A DNA stretch of 64,000 nt from Rhizobium sp. 007 (GTDB lineage Bacteria; Pseudomonadota; Alphaproteobacteria; Rhizobiales; Rhizobiaceae), in NCBI RefSeq assembly GCF_015353075.1, contig NZ_CP064187.1:186001-250000 (forward strand), in the 5' to 3' direction. The notes under the pieces are model-generated. The model made no database searches. It saw only the letters and a list, made by a program, of their open reading frames with translations, and had not been told where the DNA came from. Below, in pieces: positions 8,281-16,304 of the stretch. The stretch's first letter is position 1. Each line of letters opens with the position of its first letter. The position numbers and the translations under genes were made by a program.

Positions 8281-9453
8281 ATGAACTTTCAGTCCCAGAG
8301 GGAATTCCGAACGGCAGAACGGCGTCTGCCTTTCGAATGCATTGCCTTGGTGTTGCAAGGCGGCGGTGCGCTCGGAGCCTACCAGGCCGGCGTCTACGAA
8401 GCCCTTTCGGAAGCCGACATTCATCCAGATTGGGTTGCCGGCGTCTCCATTGGAGCCATCAACTGCGCGATCATCGCTGGAAACGAGCCGGCTGAACGGG
8501 TTGAAAAGCTGCGGACCTTCTGGCGGGAGATCACTGCCAATCCACTTCTTGACTGGACTGCTGCCGCAGACGCTCTCGCTCCGAGGGGCAATCTGCCGCG
8601 CGCGCTCTTCAATCAATTCAGTGCAGCCTGCGCGCTCGTCGCCGGTGCCCCAGGCTTCTTCAGCCTGCGACAGCCCGTTCCCTGGCTGTACCCGGATGGC
8701 GCCCCCGGGGGCACGAGTTTTTACGAAACCAAGCATCTGAAGAGCACGCTCGAGCGGCTTGTCGACTTCGACCGCATCAATGCTGGCGGTGTGCGCTTCA
8801 GCGTCGGCGCCGTGAACGTGCGGACAGGAAATCTCGTCTACTTCGACAATGAGACGCATACGATCCGACCCGAGCACGTGATGGCCAGCGGATCGCTTCC
8901 GCCCGGCTTCCCTGCCGTTGAGATCGAGGGCGAGTTCTACTGGGACGGCGGCCTCGTTTCCAATACGCCGCTGCAGTGGGTGGTCGAGCAAGGGCCGCGG
9001 CAGGACACGATTGCCTTCCAGGTCGACCTCTGGAGCGCGCGCGGTGAGATTCCCCGCAACCTGGCCGACGTCGCGGCGCGGCAAAAGGAAATCCAGTATT
9101 CGAGCCGTACGCGCGCCCATACCGACCAATTTAAGCAGTACCAGCGCGCCCGACACACGCTCGCGAACCTTCTTGCAAAACTGCCCGCAGACCTCGTCGG
9201 CGGTGAGGAGGCGAGGATGCTGAGCTCAATTGCAGACCACAAGGTCTACAAGCTAGTCCATCTGATCTACGGCTCGAAGCAGTATGAAACCCACTCGAAG
9301 GATTACGAATTCTCGCGGCTGTCCATGGAAGAGCATTGGCGGGCTGGTTACTTCGACGCTGTGCGCACATTGCGTCATCCAGAGGCGCTCCGTCGGCCGG
9401 ACAACCAGGACGGGGTTGGCACCTACGAGCTTGGTTTCGACGGTCAGGAATAG
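8281..9453 (+). CDS. Patatin-like phospholipase family protein with DUF3734-type C-terminus
   Basis: This 390-residue protein is a serine hydrolase of the patatin fold. The oxyanion loop is QGGGALGAYQAG (residues 26-37), the nucleophile elbow is GVSIG with Ser56, and the catalytic Asp is Asp222 in WDGG. A C-terminal region of about 120 residues (from DVAARQKEIQYSSRTRAHTD) matches my memory of DUF3734. It probably releases acyl groups from lipid or polyester. In several proteobacteria such genes sit beside 3-hydroxybutyrate dehydrogenase, as here, so polyhydroxybutyrate or ketone-body metabolism is a reasonable context guess. GAGAGGGAAAG lies before the ATG. No signal peptide is seen. Confidence 0.9.
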   Translation: MNFQSQREFRTAERRLPFECIALVLQGGGALGAYQAGVYEALSEADIHPDWVAGVSIGAINCAIIAGNEPAERVEKLRTFWREITANPLLDWTAAADALAPRGNLPRALFNQFSAACALVAGAPGFFSLRQPVPWLYPDGAPGGTSFYETKHLKSTLERLVDFDRINAGGVRFSVGAVNVRTGNLVYFDNETHTIRPEHVMASGSLPPGFPAVEIEGEFYWDGGLVSNTPLQWVVEQGPRQDTIAFQVDLWSARGEIPRNLADVAARQKEIQYSSRTRAHTDQFKQYQRARHTLANLLAKLPADLVGGEEARMLSSIADHKVYKLVHLIYGSKQYETHSKDYEFSRLSMEEHWRAGYFDAVRTLRHPEALRRPDNQDGVGTYELGFDGQE

Positions 9454-9541
9454 AGGTCAGCCACCGCAAAGCGACTGACGACCCCGTCGCGCCCCCTGAA
9501 CGCAAACGAGCCGCTTGATCCAGCCCAAAGGAATTTCAGCC

Positions 9542-10327
9542 ATGCACGAAGACACCGTCCGGGCGAGAGCTTTCGCCATGCCCCTGACCAGCCCGGCCTA
9601 TCCGACCGGCCCGTATCGCTTCCGAAATCGGGAGTATCTGATCATCACATATCGCACCGATCCGCAGAAACTGCGCGACCTCGTGCCGGAGCCGCTTCAG
9701 GTGTGCGAGCCTCTCGTCAAATTCGAGTTCATTCGCATGCCGGATTCGACCGGCTTCGGCGACTACACGGAAAGCGGACAGGTCATCCCGGTCTCGTTCC
9801 GCGGACGCAAGGGCAGCTACACCCATTGCATGTTTCTCAACGACCATCCGCCGATTGCCGGCGGACGCGAGTTGTGGGGCTTTCCCAAGAAGCTCGCGAG
9901 TCCGACCCTTCGGACCGAGACCGACACGTTGGTGGGCACGCTCGACTACGGCCCGGTCCGCGTTGCGACCGCCACAATGGGCTACAAGCATGGAGCCGCC
10001 GATCTTTCAGCGGTGAAGACCTCACTCGGCGAACCGAACTTCCTCCTCAAGGTCATCCCTCATGTCGACGGCACGCCGCGCATCTGCGAACTCGTGGAGT
10101 ACCACCTGGAGGAAATCAATCTGCAGGGCGCCTGGACCGGCCCGGCGGCCCTGAACCTCTGGTCCCACGCACTGGCCCCTGTGGCCGAGCTGCCGGTGCT
10201 GGAAGTGGTATCGGCGGTCCATATCATCGCAGATCTCACGCTCGCGCTCGGGAAGGTCGTGCATGACTACCTCGCGGAAGCCGAGCCTCGATATCGGAAA
10301 GGAAGAGCCTATGAACTCGCAGAATGA
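9542..10327 (+). CDS. adc: Acetoacetate decarboxylase family protein
   Basis: The 261-residue product matches acetoacetate decarboxylase, which converts acetoacetate to acetone and CO2 through a Schiff base. The diagnostic [11 protein letters not shown] motif (Lys116/Lys117) contains the catalytic Lys and its pKa-lowering neighbour, and the order of [16 protein letters not shown] and GFPKK is as in the family. The ATG at 9542 has AAAGGA nine bases upstream and is preferred over a TTG at 9515. The 3' end overlaps the dehydrogenase gene by 17 bases. Some family members act on other substrates, so acetoacetate is the most likely but not proven substrate. Confidence 0.9.
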   Translation: MHEDTVRARAFAMPLTSPAYPTGPYRFRNREYLIITYRTDPQKLRDLVPEPLQVCEPLVKFEFIRMPDSTGFGDYTESGQVIPVSFRGRKGSYTHCMFLNDHPPIAGGRELWGFPKKLASPTLRTETDTLVGTLDYGPVRVATATMGYKHGAADLSAVKTSLGEPNFLLKVIPHVDGTPRICELVEYHLEEINLQGAWTGPAALNLWSHALAPVAELPVLEVVSAVHIIADLTLALGKVVHDYLAEAEPRYRKGRAYELAE

Positions 10328-11141
10328 AACGTCATCGAACAAGCGCGCCGAGTGTGCCGGGGGCCGGCTTCTGGACAAGGTCGCAGTAATCACCGGAGCC
10401 GCGAGCGGCATCGGCAAGGAGATTGCGCTCACCTTCGCTCGCGAGGGCGCAAGAGTGGTCATTGCGGATCTTGATCAGAGCACGGCCCAACAAACGGCGT
10501 CCGGGATCGATCCGACGGGTAATCGCGCGCTCGGGGTAGGCATGGATGTCAGCAACGAGGAGCAGGTGGAAAGCGGAATGGCACGGGCGATCGAAGCCTT
10601 CGGACGGCTCGACGTCCTGGTCAGTAACGCCGGCGTCCAGATCGTTGCGCCGCTCGTCGAGTTCGAGTTCGAGAAGTGGAGGAAGTTGCTTTCTATCCAT
10701 CTGGACGGAGCCTTCCTGACCACCCGTGCCGCCTTGCGGCAAATGTACAGGCAGAAGAGCGGCAGCATCATCTATATGGGGTCCGTGCATGCCAAGGAGG
10801 CATCGCCGCTAAAGGCTCCTTACGTTACCGCCAAGCACGGTCTCATCGGGCTGGCCAAGGTCGTGGCCAAGGAAGGGGCCGCTCATGGTGTCCGCGCCAA
10901 CGTGATCTGCCCCGGCTTCGTACGCACGCCACTTGTCGATAAGCAGATCCCCGAGCAGGCGCGCGAGCTCGGAATTTCCGAGGCGGACGTGGTCAAGACC
11001 ATGATGCTGAAGGAGACGGTCGACGGCGAGTTTACGACCGTGCAGGACGTTGCCGAAGCAGCGCTGTTTCTAGCGGCCTTCCCATCGAACGCGCTGACCG
11101 GTCAGTCGATGGTGGTTAGCCACGGATGGTTCATGCAGTAG
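10311..11141 (+). CDS. bdhA: D-3-hydroxybutyrate dehydrogenase (SDR family)
   Basis: This 276-residue short-chain dehydrogenase has the NAD-binding TGAASGIG motif (residues 28-35) and NAG at 106-108. Its catalytic set is Ser158, Tyr171 and Lys175. Residues typical of 3-hydroxybutyrate dehydrogenases are present: Gln110 after NAGV, His160 in GSVH, a Lys near PLKAPY, and Gln in VDKQIPEQ, which bind the substrate carboxylate. It would interconvert 3-hydroxybutyrate and acetoacetate, feeding the decarboxylase encoded just upstream. The start at 10311 follows AAGGAAGAG; an in-frame ATG at 10263 lies within the preceding gene. The symbol is by function. Confidence 0.88.
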   Translation: MNSQNETSSNKRAECAGGRLLDKVAVITGAASGIGKEIALTFAREGARVVIADLDQSTAQQTASGIDPTGNRALGVGMDVSNEEQVESGMARAIEAFGRLDVLVSNAGVQIVAPLVEFEFEKWRKLLSIHLDGAFLTTRAALRQMYRQKSGSIIYMGSVHAKEASPLKAPYVTAKHGLIGLAKVVAKEGAAHGVRANVICPGFVRTPLVDKQIPEQARELGISEADVVKTMMLKETVDGEFTTVQDVAEAALFLAAFPSNALTGQSMVVSHGWFMQ

Positions 11142-11249
11142 CGGGTTCGCAGACGAGCGTCGAGCCCGCCTATCGCGCCCGTCCTCCTGGGAGAATCGAT
11201 CTCGCTAGTCGCACTATTTTGCATGCACAAATGCGCGCCTGCGAGGCAT

Positions 11250-11894
11250 TCATTTCCCATTCGATTGCGGGCGCCGATAGCGCTGCAGAAACATCCGAAT
11301 CGTCTCGTCAACGACCTCGTCGGCCGCGAAGGGTAGGCCTTCGCGACCGATCATCCAGGGCCACAGAGATATCTCGTTCAACATCCCCATGAACTGGTGA
11401 GCCGCAAGCACCGGATTGCGGCAGTCCAGGATCTCCAGCGCAGTCAGATGGGCGAGGTAGTGCACAAGTCTCTCAGTCCGAGGCTCCATCACCGCGGCGA
11501 ACTCCTCGGCGATCCAAGGAAACTGCCGGGAGTCGGCCACCACCATTCGAAGAAACCCGCAGTATTCCGGCTTCTTGTGAAACTCCAAAATCGTGCGCGC
11601 GACGACACGCAGCACGTCCTCGACGTCGCCGTCAAGTTCGATGCCGGACGGAAACGCATCCTCGAGCTGTCCCGATACCCTGAGGAGCATCTCCCGGAAG
11701 ATTTCCTCCTTTGTTTCGAACTGGTTGTAGAGCGTCCGCCGCGCTACGCCGGAGGCTTTAGCCAAGTCGTCCATGCTAACTGAACCGAACCCCCGGTTCA
11801 GAAATAGCCGCCCGGCCGCCTCGATGATCGCTTCCCTCGACCCGCCCTGCCGGGCTTTCGCGCCGACTTCGTTTGAACCAGTGTGAGTATCCAT
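11250..11894 (-). CDS. TetR/AcrR-family transcriptional regulator
   Basis: This 214-residue regulator has an N-terminal TetR HTH (EAAGRLFLNRGFGSVSMDDL and ASGVARRTLYNQFETKEEIF) and a C-terminal domain of the AefR-like type. AAGGAG lies 7 bases before the ATG at 11894; an upstream in-frame ATG at 11921 falls within the operator. The gene converges on bdhA. Two TGCAC-N-GTGCA palindromes lie directly upstream and the same motif occurs at 14095 and 15304, so the protein probably represses itself and the DUF2092 operon. Confidence 0.92.
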   Translation of the reverse strand: MDTHTGSNEVGAKARQGGSREAIIEAAGRLFLNRGFGSVSMDDLAKASGVARRTLYNQFETKEEIFREMLLRVSGQLEDAFPSGIELDGDVEDVLRVVARTILEFHKKPEYCGFLRMVVADSRQFPWIAEEFAAVMEPRTERLVHYLAHLTALEILDCRNPVLAAHQFMGMLNEISLWPWMIGREGLPFAADEVVDETIRMFLQRYRRPQSNGK

Positions 11895-11905
11895 AGCAAT
11901 CTCCT

Positions 11906-11948
11906 TGCACAATAAGTGCATTCACAATGTATTGCACGGTCTAGTGCA
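11906..11948 (-). promoter_or_regulatory. Double palindromic operator upstream of the TetR gene
   Basis: TGCAC-AATAA-GTGCA at 11906-11920 and TGCAC-GGTCTA-GTGCA at 11933-11948 form two palindromes, with centres about 28 bases apart. They sit just upstream of the TetR start codon, as expected for autorepression. Confidence 0.65.
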
Positions 11949-12020
11949 TCTCAAGGGCCGGATGCGTCGCCGATCCGGCCCACCGTGCTGAACCTCTGCC
12001 GTCACCATTTCGAACAGGCT

Positions 12021-13166
12021 CTAGTTCCCGCCCGGCGCGCTGCTATAATCAGACGGCAAAGTTTCGCCCGTGACCGCGATATTTTCCGGGATCTTGTATG
12101 CGATCCGCAGGTTGGCCGCGGCTGCCTGAAGCCAACCGACCGCACCTTCCATGGTCCATGCCGTGCCATCCGGCGGCAGGCTCTCAAACAGGCCCACCAT
12201 CAGCAGATTCACAGACGGCGCGCTCCCGTTGCTGTCGCCCTGATTGGATCCGCCTTGCCGACCGCCAACGGATGCCTCGGAGCTGCCCTGATTATAAGAA
12301 CTTGAAGAAGTCCCGCCGGAAGAACCCGAGGAGGTGGCGTAAGACGCACCCGACGACGTGCCGTCAGACGAACCCGACGAGGACGAATTCGAGTAAGTTG
12401 AGCGAGAGGAACCCGAAGACGTGCCGCCAGACGAACCTGAAGAGGAGGAACTCGAGTAAGTTGAGGGAGAGGAGCCCGTGTAAGAAGACCCCGACTGAGA
12501 TCCGTAATCATATGTGTTTCCGCTACCGCTCGAAGCGATCGCGGCACCAGTGGTCACTCCGACCGCGTATCCGCCGAGGGCGTAGGCTGCGCGGCGATAG
12601 TATCCACGACCATAATGGTCTCCGCCGCCATAGTCTCCGCCGCCATAGTCTCCGCGGCCATAGTCTCCGCGGCTATAGATTCCACGGCCAAAGTATCCGT
12701 TGCCGTTACCAGAGACTTTGATATCGCCAGAACTGTTCACCGTGAGATTGCCTGAGTCCTTTGCGATGATATTGCCTCCGGTGTTGGCGAAGGTGCGGTT
12801 CGCATTGATGTTACCTCCGGAGTGCAGCGTGTTGCGGCTGATATTCCCGGGTAAACCCTTCCCTCCGCGACCAGCCCCTTCCGCCAATCGCCTCTTTGCG
12901 CCACCGACATTTGGCGCATGGGTGGGGCGATTCACCGGCGGACGGTTGTGGGCGCTCACCGGCGGACGGCCGTGGCTGGCCACCGGTGGACGGTGCGGGC
13001 GCTCCACCGGCGGGCGGTGCGGGCGCTCCATGGGCGGGCGCGGCGGCCCGCCCATCGGCGGACGCGGCAGGCCCCCCGGCGGCGGACCGAACTGGGCAAA
13101 CGCGACGCCCGAAGTTGCCGCCGTTATTGCAAGAAGAGCGACGAAGGTTCGTTTCAGATGGTTCAT
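12021..13166 (-). CDS. Secreted low-complexity Pro/Gly/Ser/Tyr-rich repeat protein
   Basis: I do not recognise a named family. The 381-residue product has a Sec signal peptide (cleavage near Ala24 in GVAFA-QFG). It then has a Pro-Arg-rich segment with repeated HRPPVERP-like units (about residues 30-80), an Asn/Gly segment with alternating GGNI/GNLTV motifs, repeats of the form GRGDYGGGD, and a long Ser/Gly/Thr tract with SSGSSGGTSS units. A 70-residue C-terminus of ordinary composition follows (LLMVGLFESLPPDGTAW). The ATG overlaps the stop of the DUF2092 gene (TGATG), so the two are coupled. An extracellular or envelope structural role is a guess from composition. Confidence 0.75.
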   Translation of the reverse strand: MNHLKRTFVALLAITAATSGVAFAQFGPPPGGLPRPPMGGPPRPPMERPHRPPVERPHRPPVASHGRPPVSAHNRPPVNRPTHAPNVGGAKRRLAEGAGRGGKGLPGNISRNTLHSGGNINANRTFANTGGNIIAKDSGNLTVNSSGDIKVSGNGNGYFGRGIYSRGDYGRGDYGGGDYGGGDHYGRGYYRRAAYALGGYAVGVTTGAAIASSGSGNTYDYGSQSGSSYTGSSPSTYSSSSSSGSSGGTSSGSSRSTYSNSSSSGSSDGTSSGASYATSSGSSGGTSSSSYNQGSSEASVGGRQGGSNQGDSNGSAPSVNLLMVGLFESLPPDGTAWTMEGAVGWLQAAAANLRIAYKIPENIAVTGETLPSDYSSAPGGN

Positions 13167-14068
13167 CACTGGGTCCTCTTAGTTGCCGGCGCAGCGGCCG
13201 TAGTCAGCTCGATCTTTTTTGCACCGGCGGGCGGTTGAAAGGCGAATTCGGACTCGGATGGGCGGGCTTTGGTGTTCCAGCTGGTGAATTCCGCGATGAA
13301 ACTGGGTTGGCCCGGGAGCAGCCGGTAGGTGACGGCGAGGCGACGTGGTGTGGCCGCGCTATTCTTCTCGACCCACAACTCCAGATCGATGCCAGACTTC
13401 TGATGGAAAAACAGATGCCGGCATTCGACTCCGTCGACATTGGCCGTCCCGACCTGCCAGGCGGAGATAGCATCGCTCAACAGCAGTTTGTCCGGAGAGT
13501 CCACAAAGAAGCCGCCGAGCGGAAAATCAACGTTGATCTTGTCTACCACCTCATTGAGTGCCGACGGTATATCGCCGGATGCGGCAATCACCGCGTACTC
13601 CTTGCTGTCGGGGAAAAAGATTGAGGCCGCCTTGCCGTTGTAGAACAGATTGTGCTTGCCGTCGTCGCCGGCAACCTCGACGGCGATTCGATTAGGACGA
13701 CGCACGACGATCTTCATCGTGTGGAAGACGTGAAGCGGCTGTCCGGATTCGCCCAAATAAACCCTGATGGTTCTCGCCGTAATCGACTGTTCCTTGGCCA
13801 GCAGCGTCTTTCCCATCTGCGAGACGGCGGTGGCGGCTTCATCGCTGATCGCCGGCTTGAACGGCGGAGCCGGTTCAGCTGCTCGGGCTATCGGCAACGC
13901 GGCGAACCCTACAAAGACGCCGAACGCAGCGGCCCGACTGGCATTCCCAAGGATCCTCGTCTTCAGCGCTGGCCACCGCGGCGACAGACCAGTCGGCGCG
14001 CTGCCGGCGTGCCGCGCAGATGTCCGGGTCTTCAGGAAGGCCTCTTCTGAACCATTGCAAACTTTCAT
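13166..14068 (-). CDS. DUF2092-family exported protein
   Basis: This roughly 300-residue protein matches my memory of DUF2092, a LolA/LolB-like periplasmic fold. After a 45-residue basic leader there is a hydrophobic segment AAAFGVFVGFAALPIARAAEP, given here as AAFGVFVGF and ALPIARA, that ends in a signal-peptidase-like ARA-A site. The mature part alternates strands (SITARTIRVYLGESG, RRPNRIAVEV, GKAASIFFPDSKEYAVI) and ends with EFAFQPPAGAKKIEL. The ATG at 14068 is preferred to a TTG at 14074. It is the first gene of a two-gene operon with the repeat protein. Function is unknown, perhaps lipid-associated sensing. Confidence 0.8.
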   Translation of the reverse strand: MKVCNGSEEAFLKTRTSARHAGSAPTGLSPRWPALKTRILGNASRAAAFGVFVGFAALPIARAAEPAPPFKPAISDEAATAVSQMGKTLLAKEQSITARTIRVYLGESGQPLHVFHTMKIVVRRPNRIAVEVAGDDGKHNLFYNGKAASIFFPDSKEYAVIAASGDIPSALNEVVDKINVDFPLGGFFVDSPDKLLLSDAISAWQVGTANVDGVECRHLFFHQKSGIDLELWVEKNSAATPRRLAVTYRLLPGQPSFIAEFTSWNTKARPSESEFAFQPPAGAKKIELTTAAAPATKRTQ

Positions 14069-14094
14069 GCCCAATACCTTTCTACTACTATCGT

Positions 14095-14147
14095 TTGCAC
14101 TACCAAGTGCACAATTTGTCTATACTGCACAGTGCAGTGCATTGCAA
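14095..14147 (-). promoter_or_regulatory. Promoter with TetR-type operators for the DUF2092 operon
   Basis: On the minus strand TTGCAA (14147-14142) and TATAGA (14124-14119) are separated by exactly 17 bases. The spacer contains TGCACAGTGCA, and TTGCAC-TACCAA-GTGCAC lies downstream at 14095-14112. These match the operators at the TetR gene at 11894, so repression by that regulator is likely. Confidence 0.6.
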
Positions 14148-14234
14148 GGGGCAGTTTTGCTGGACAAGCCGATCCGGCCGGAAGCCGAGCCTCACGTCAT
14201 TTCCTGCGGAAGGCAGTGCTAGAGCGGTATCCGA

Positions 14235-14327
14235 TCATGTTGCGTCATGTCCGGCGTTTGCGAAGAAATTGGCGCATTCGTCGGGTGTGAAGTGATCGAT
14301 GATGAGGCCGATGGCGCGCTCAGCCTT
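14235..14327 (-). pseudogene. 3' remnant of an IS630-family transposase
   Basis: The minus strand reads KAERAIGLIIDHFTPDECAN and then FFANAGHDAT before a stop, which is the typical C-terminal end of IS630 transposases. Nothing upstream continues the frame, so only about 30 codons survive. AGAGCGGTATCCGA just beyond the stop may be what remains of the terminal repeat. Confidence 0.6.
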
Positions 14328-14352
14328 TAATTAATTGAATAATGAAAGAATT

Positions 14353-14421
14353 GTTGGGCAGGATTCGAACGTGCGGCTTCAGATTGGGAGCCACGATGGC
14401 CCGGCCTGAACCACCCGGGGG
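14353..14421 (-). pseudogene. tRNA-like remnant
   Basis: On the minus strand the segment has a T-loop GTTCGAATCC with a nearly complete 5-base stem, a CTCCCAA seven-base loop in the anticodon position and a D-arm-like GGTTCAGGCC. The anticodon stem does not pair and no complementary acceptor 5' strand is present, so it is not an intact tRNA. It may be a leftover attachment site or a degraded tRNA half. Confidence 0.35.
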
Positions 14422-14568
14422 CGAAATCATGTCGGCACGAGATGCCAGTATGCAAGCGATGGCCCGGATCGTGAGTGGGAGTCTATAGCGCCGTTCATGC
14501 CTGCGCCCCCGTCCGCACAAGACGGACTTGCGTGAGGTTGGAACGCTCTCCTTTATATCGCTTCGACA

Positions 14569-14677
14569 GACTGCCAGTGGCGGATGCTGCCGAAAGATTT
14601 TCCGCCCTGCTTTAACGGTCCAGCGGTATTTCTATGAATGGCGAGCGATGGGCCTGTGGTTCAGGATCAACTATCAT
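14569..14677 (+). pseudogene. Frameshifted fragment of an IS5-family transposase
   Basis: One frame reads DCQWRMLPKDFPPCF and, after a shift, another reads TVQRYFYEWRAMGLWFRIN. Together these are the conserved N-terminal segment of IS5-group transposases (QWRxLPxDFPPWxTVYxYFxxWxxxG). About 36 codons remain, with no start, catalytic domain or terminal repeats visible. Confidence 0.6.
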
Positions 14678-14797
14678 CGCGATTATGGAGACGCGAGAAC
14701 TGGAAGGCTAGCAAGCCTCTCCGACGACCGGTGTAATCGACAGCCAGAGTGTCAAAACCGCGGAAAGCGCCGGCAAGGCCGCAACCGCTACATGCAT

Positions 14798-14911
14798 TCA
14801 GAGCACGCGGAGGCTGATGACGCCGCGGTTGGCTTCGACGCGGTCGAGCAGGGCCACGGCAGCCAGCGTGGCAATTGCGATAAGGCAGGAACCCACTCCA
14901 AGAATAATCAT
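14798..14911 (-). CDS. Possible 37-aa single-span membrane peptide
   Basis: An ATG at 14911 with AAGGAT seven bases upstream opens a 37-codon frame. The peptide is hydrophobic for about 20 residues (MIILGVGSCLIAIATLAAVA) and ends DRVEANRGVISLRVL, a plausible membrane span with a short polar tail. I know no family for it, and it lies in a region of decayed elements. Confidence 0.35.
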   Translation of the reverse strand: MIILGVGSCLIAIATLAAVALLDRVEANRGVISLRVL

Positions 14912-14954
14912 TGCTGTATCCTTAACGACATCATGTCATACCTGAAGGTACGTT

Positions 14955-15277
14955 TCATGGCGTCTTCATCGCTGATCGCCGGCCTGGACGGCGGGAACCG
15001 GTAGGTCCTTCAAAGCAGCATTGTCGAGCATGGCTTCCGCCAGGAGCCGCTTCAGCTTCGTGTTGGACGGTGGAACCGATTCCTCTGCTCGGCCTATCGG
15101 CAACCCGGAAAATTCCACAAAAACGCCGAGCGTAGTGGTCTGAACAGCATTCCGTAAGATCATCGTCGTCAGCGCCGGCCACCGCGGCAACGACCCGCGA
15201 TCGACGGACGGATCCGAGGCGATTGCACGGCGCCGGGCCTTCAGGACGGCCTCGTCTGGACCATTGCAAACTTTCAT
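14955..15277 (-). pseudogene. Decayed paralogue of the DUF2092 gene
   Basis: The N-terminus MKVCNGPDEAVLKARRR, the WPALTTMILRNA segment and LGVFVEFSGLPIGRAEE correspond piece by piece to the DUF2092 protein at 13166-14068. After PPS an IS3-type segment interrupts the gene. Similarity to the paralogue resumes at CCGGTTCCC but in another frame, and soon stops. The promoter region is also duplicated. It could still make a 103-residue chimera, but the mature DUF2092 domain is gone. Confidence 0.7.
15004..15070 (-). mobile_element. Fragment of IS3-family orfA inserted in the DUF2092 paralogue
   Basis: About 65 bases encode NTKLKRLLAEAMLDNAALKD, the leucine-zipper end of IS3-family (IS407-like) OrfA proteins. 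Both flanks match the intact DUF2092 gene, so this is an insertion remnant with no terminal repeats left. Confidence 0.6.
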
Positions 15278-15303
15278 GCCGATACCTTTTCAACTTCTAT
15301 CTG

Positions 15304-15357
15304 TTGCACTATCAAGTGCATGGCAAGTGATATACTGCACCGTGCAGTGCAATGCAA
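15304..15357 (-). promoter_or_regulatory. Duplicated promoter/operator in front of the decayed DUF2092 paralogue
   Basis: TTGCAT (15357-15352) and TATATC (15334-15329) are 17 bases apart. TGCACCGTGCA lies in the spacer and TTGCAC-TATCAA-GTGCAT at 15304-15321. The whole segment is a diverged copy of 14095-14147, including the start-codon context. Confidence 0.55.
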
Positions 15358-15653
15358 GGCATATTCGAAGACATCAACGCGGTCATGCGCTCAACGGGTC
15401 AAGCTCCCAGGGACCGGAAAAGGCGTTGGCCGTCCATCGCGGCTGGCCGGGCTTCATTTGCGTATCGGGCATCCGGGGGATGTTCACGCGTCGAGATTCC
15501 GCTTCGGGCCAGATCGGTCGTGCGTAACGTGTCGAGAGGAGCCGCCCGACGCGGGCCTTGGCGCGAACCAGGGAGATATTCCCGTTCTATGCTCGAAAGT
15601 CGATAATGTATCAACGGGAACATCGGCCGTCGGCCGGTAACTCTTATCCGTCG
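15358..15653. other. Region without a recognisable gene
   Basis: About 295 bases between the decayed paralogue promoter and the end of the next TetR gene. An open plus-strand frame from 15352 to 15606 encodes an Arg-rich product with no family I recognise and no ribosome site, so I see no supported gene here. Confidence 0.4.
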
Positions 15654-16250
15654 CTACGGGCTCGCTACAACTTTCAGCGCGATCGCGACGATGTTTTCGG
15701 CGAAGCTCGCGTCGAGTGGGCGATGTCCGACCAGCAACCGGTAGAAAACAGGTCCGTACATCATATCGAGCAGCACCTCGAGGTTTTGCGGCAGCATAAT
15801 TTCTCCTCGAGCGGCTGCCTCGATCAACAAGGCGCGACCCGTCTCGCGGCTTGAGAGAATGACCTGGTTGCGGAAGGCCTTGGTGAATTCGCTTTCGGGG
15901 TCGGCGGCCGCGAGCGTCATGGCGATTTGGCGCCCTCTGGTGGTCGCAAAAGCCTGGATCAGCGATTGCATTTGCGCCGTCAGCGCCGATCGCAAATTTA
16001 TGCCGTCTTCTTCGATGGCGCCCGAATCTCCGGACATCAGCGCAGCCATAGCGAGTTCGCAGGCGTTCGCCCATTGCCTATAGATCGTCGGCTTGCCTAC
16101 GCCGGACTTCGAGGCAACCGCCTCGACGGTGAGACGGCCGAATCCATCCTCGATCAGTATGTCGTGCGCGGCTTTCACGATTCTCGCCCGGGCCAATTGG
16201 CTTGGCGGTCTTCCACGCCGTTTCGGTGGGCTCATGTGCTCTTGACTCAA
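15654..16250 (-). CDS. TetR/AcrR-family transcriptional regulator
   Basis: This 198-residue protein has a basic N-terminus (PPKRRGRPPSQLARARIV) and a TetR HTH (AAHDILIEDGFGRLTVEAVA, SGVGKPTIYRQW). A TetR_C-like helical domain follows, including QIAMTLAAADPESEFTKAF. It is divergent from the VOC/cupin pair, with 54 bases between the start codons, so it probably controls that pair and itself. The ligand is unknown. Confidence 0.92.
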   Translation of the reverse strand: MSQEHMSPPKRRGRPPSQLARARIVKAAHDILIEDGFGRLTVEAVASKSGVGKPTIYRQWANACELAMAALMSGDSGAIEEDGINLRSALTAQMQSLIQAFATTRGRQIAMTLAAADPESEFTKAFRNQVILSSRETGRALLIEAAARGEIMLPQNLEVLLDMMYGPVFYRLLVGHRPLDASFAENIVAIALKVVASP

Positions 16251-16253
16251 TTA

Positions 16254-16277
16254 GTTATGAAACGTAACGTAACGTAA
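16254..16277. promoter_or_regulatory. Repeat-rich divergent control region
   Basis: Three tandem AACGT units (AACGTAACGTAACGTAAT, 16261-16278) lie next to AGTTATG between the TetR gene and the divergent VOC gene. The position and iteration suggest the TetR operator, though a clean dyad is not evident. Confidence 0.35.
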
Positions 16278-16304
16278 TCATATGCCAGCGGCAAGGGGCC
16301 GGCC

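Noticed and set aside
14353..14421. Functional tRNA gene on the minus strand
   Set aside because: T-loop and anticodon-like loop are present, but the acceptor and anticodon stems do not pair. I list it only as a remnant.
15352..15606. 84-codon plus-strand frame after the decayed DUF2092 paralogue
   Set aside because: Arg-rich, no domain, no ribosome site; it begins inside the duplicated promoter region.
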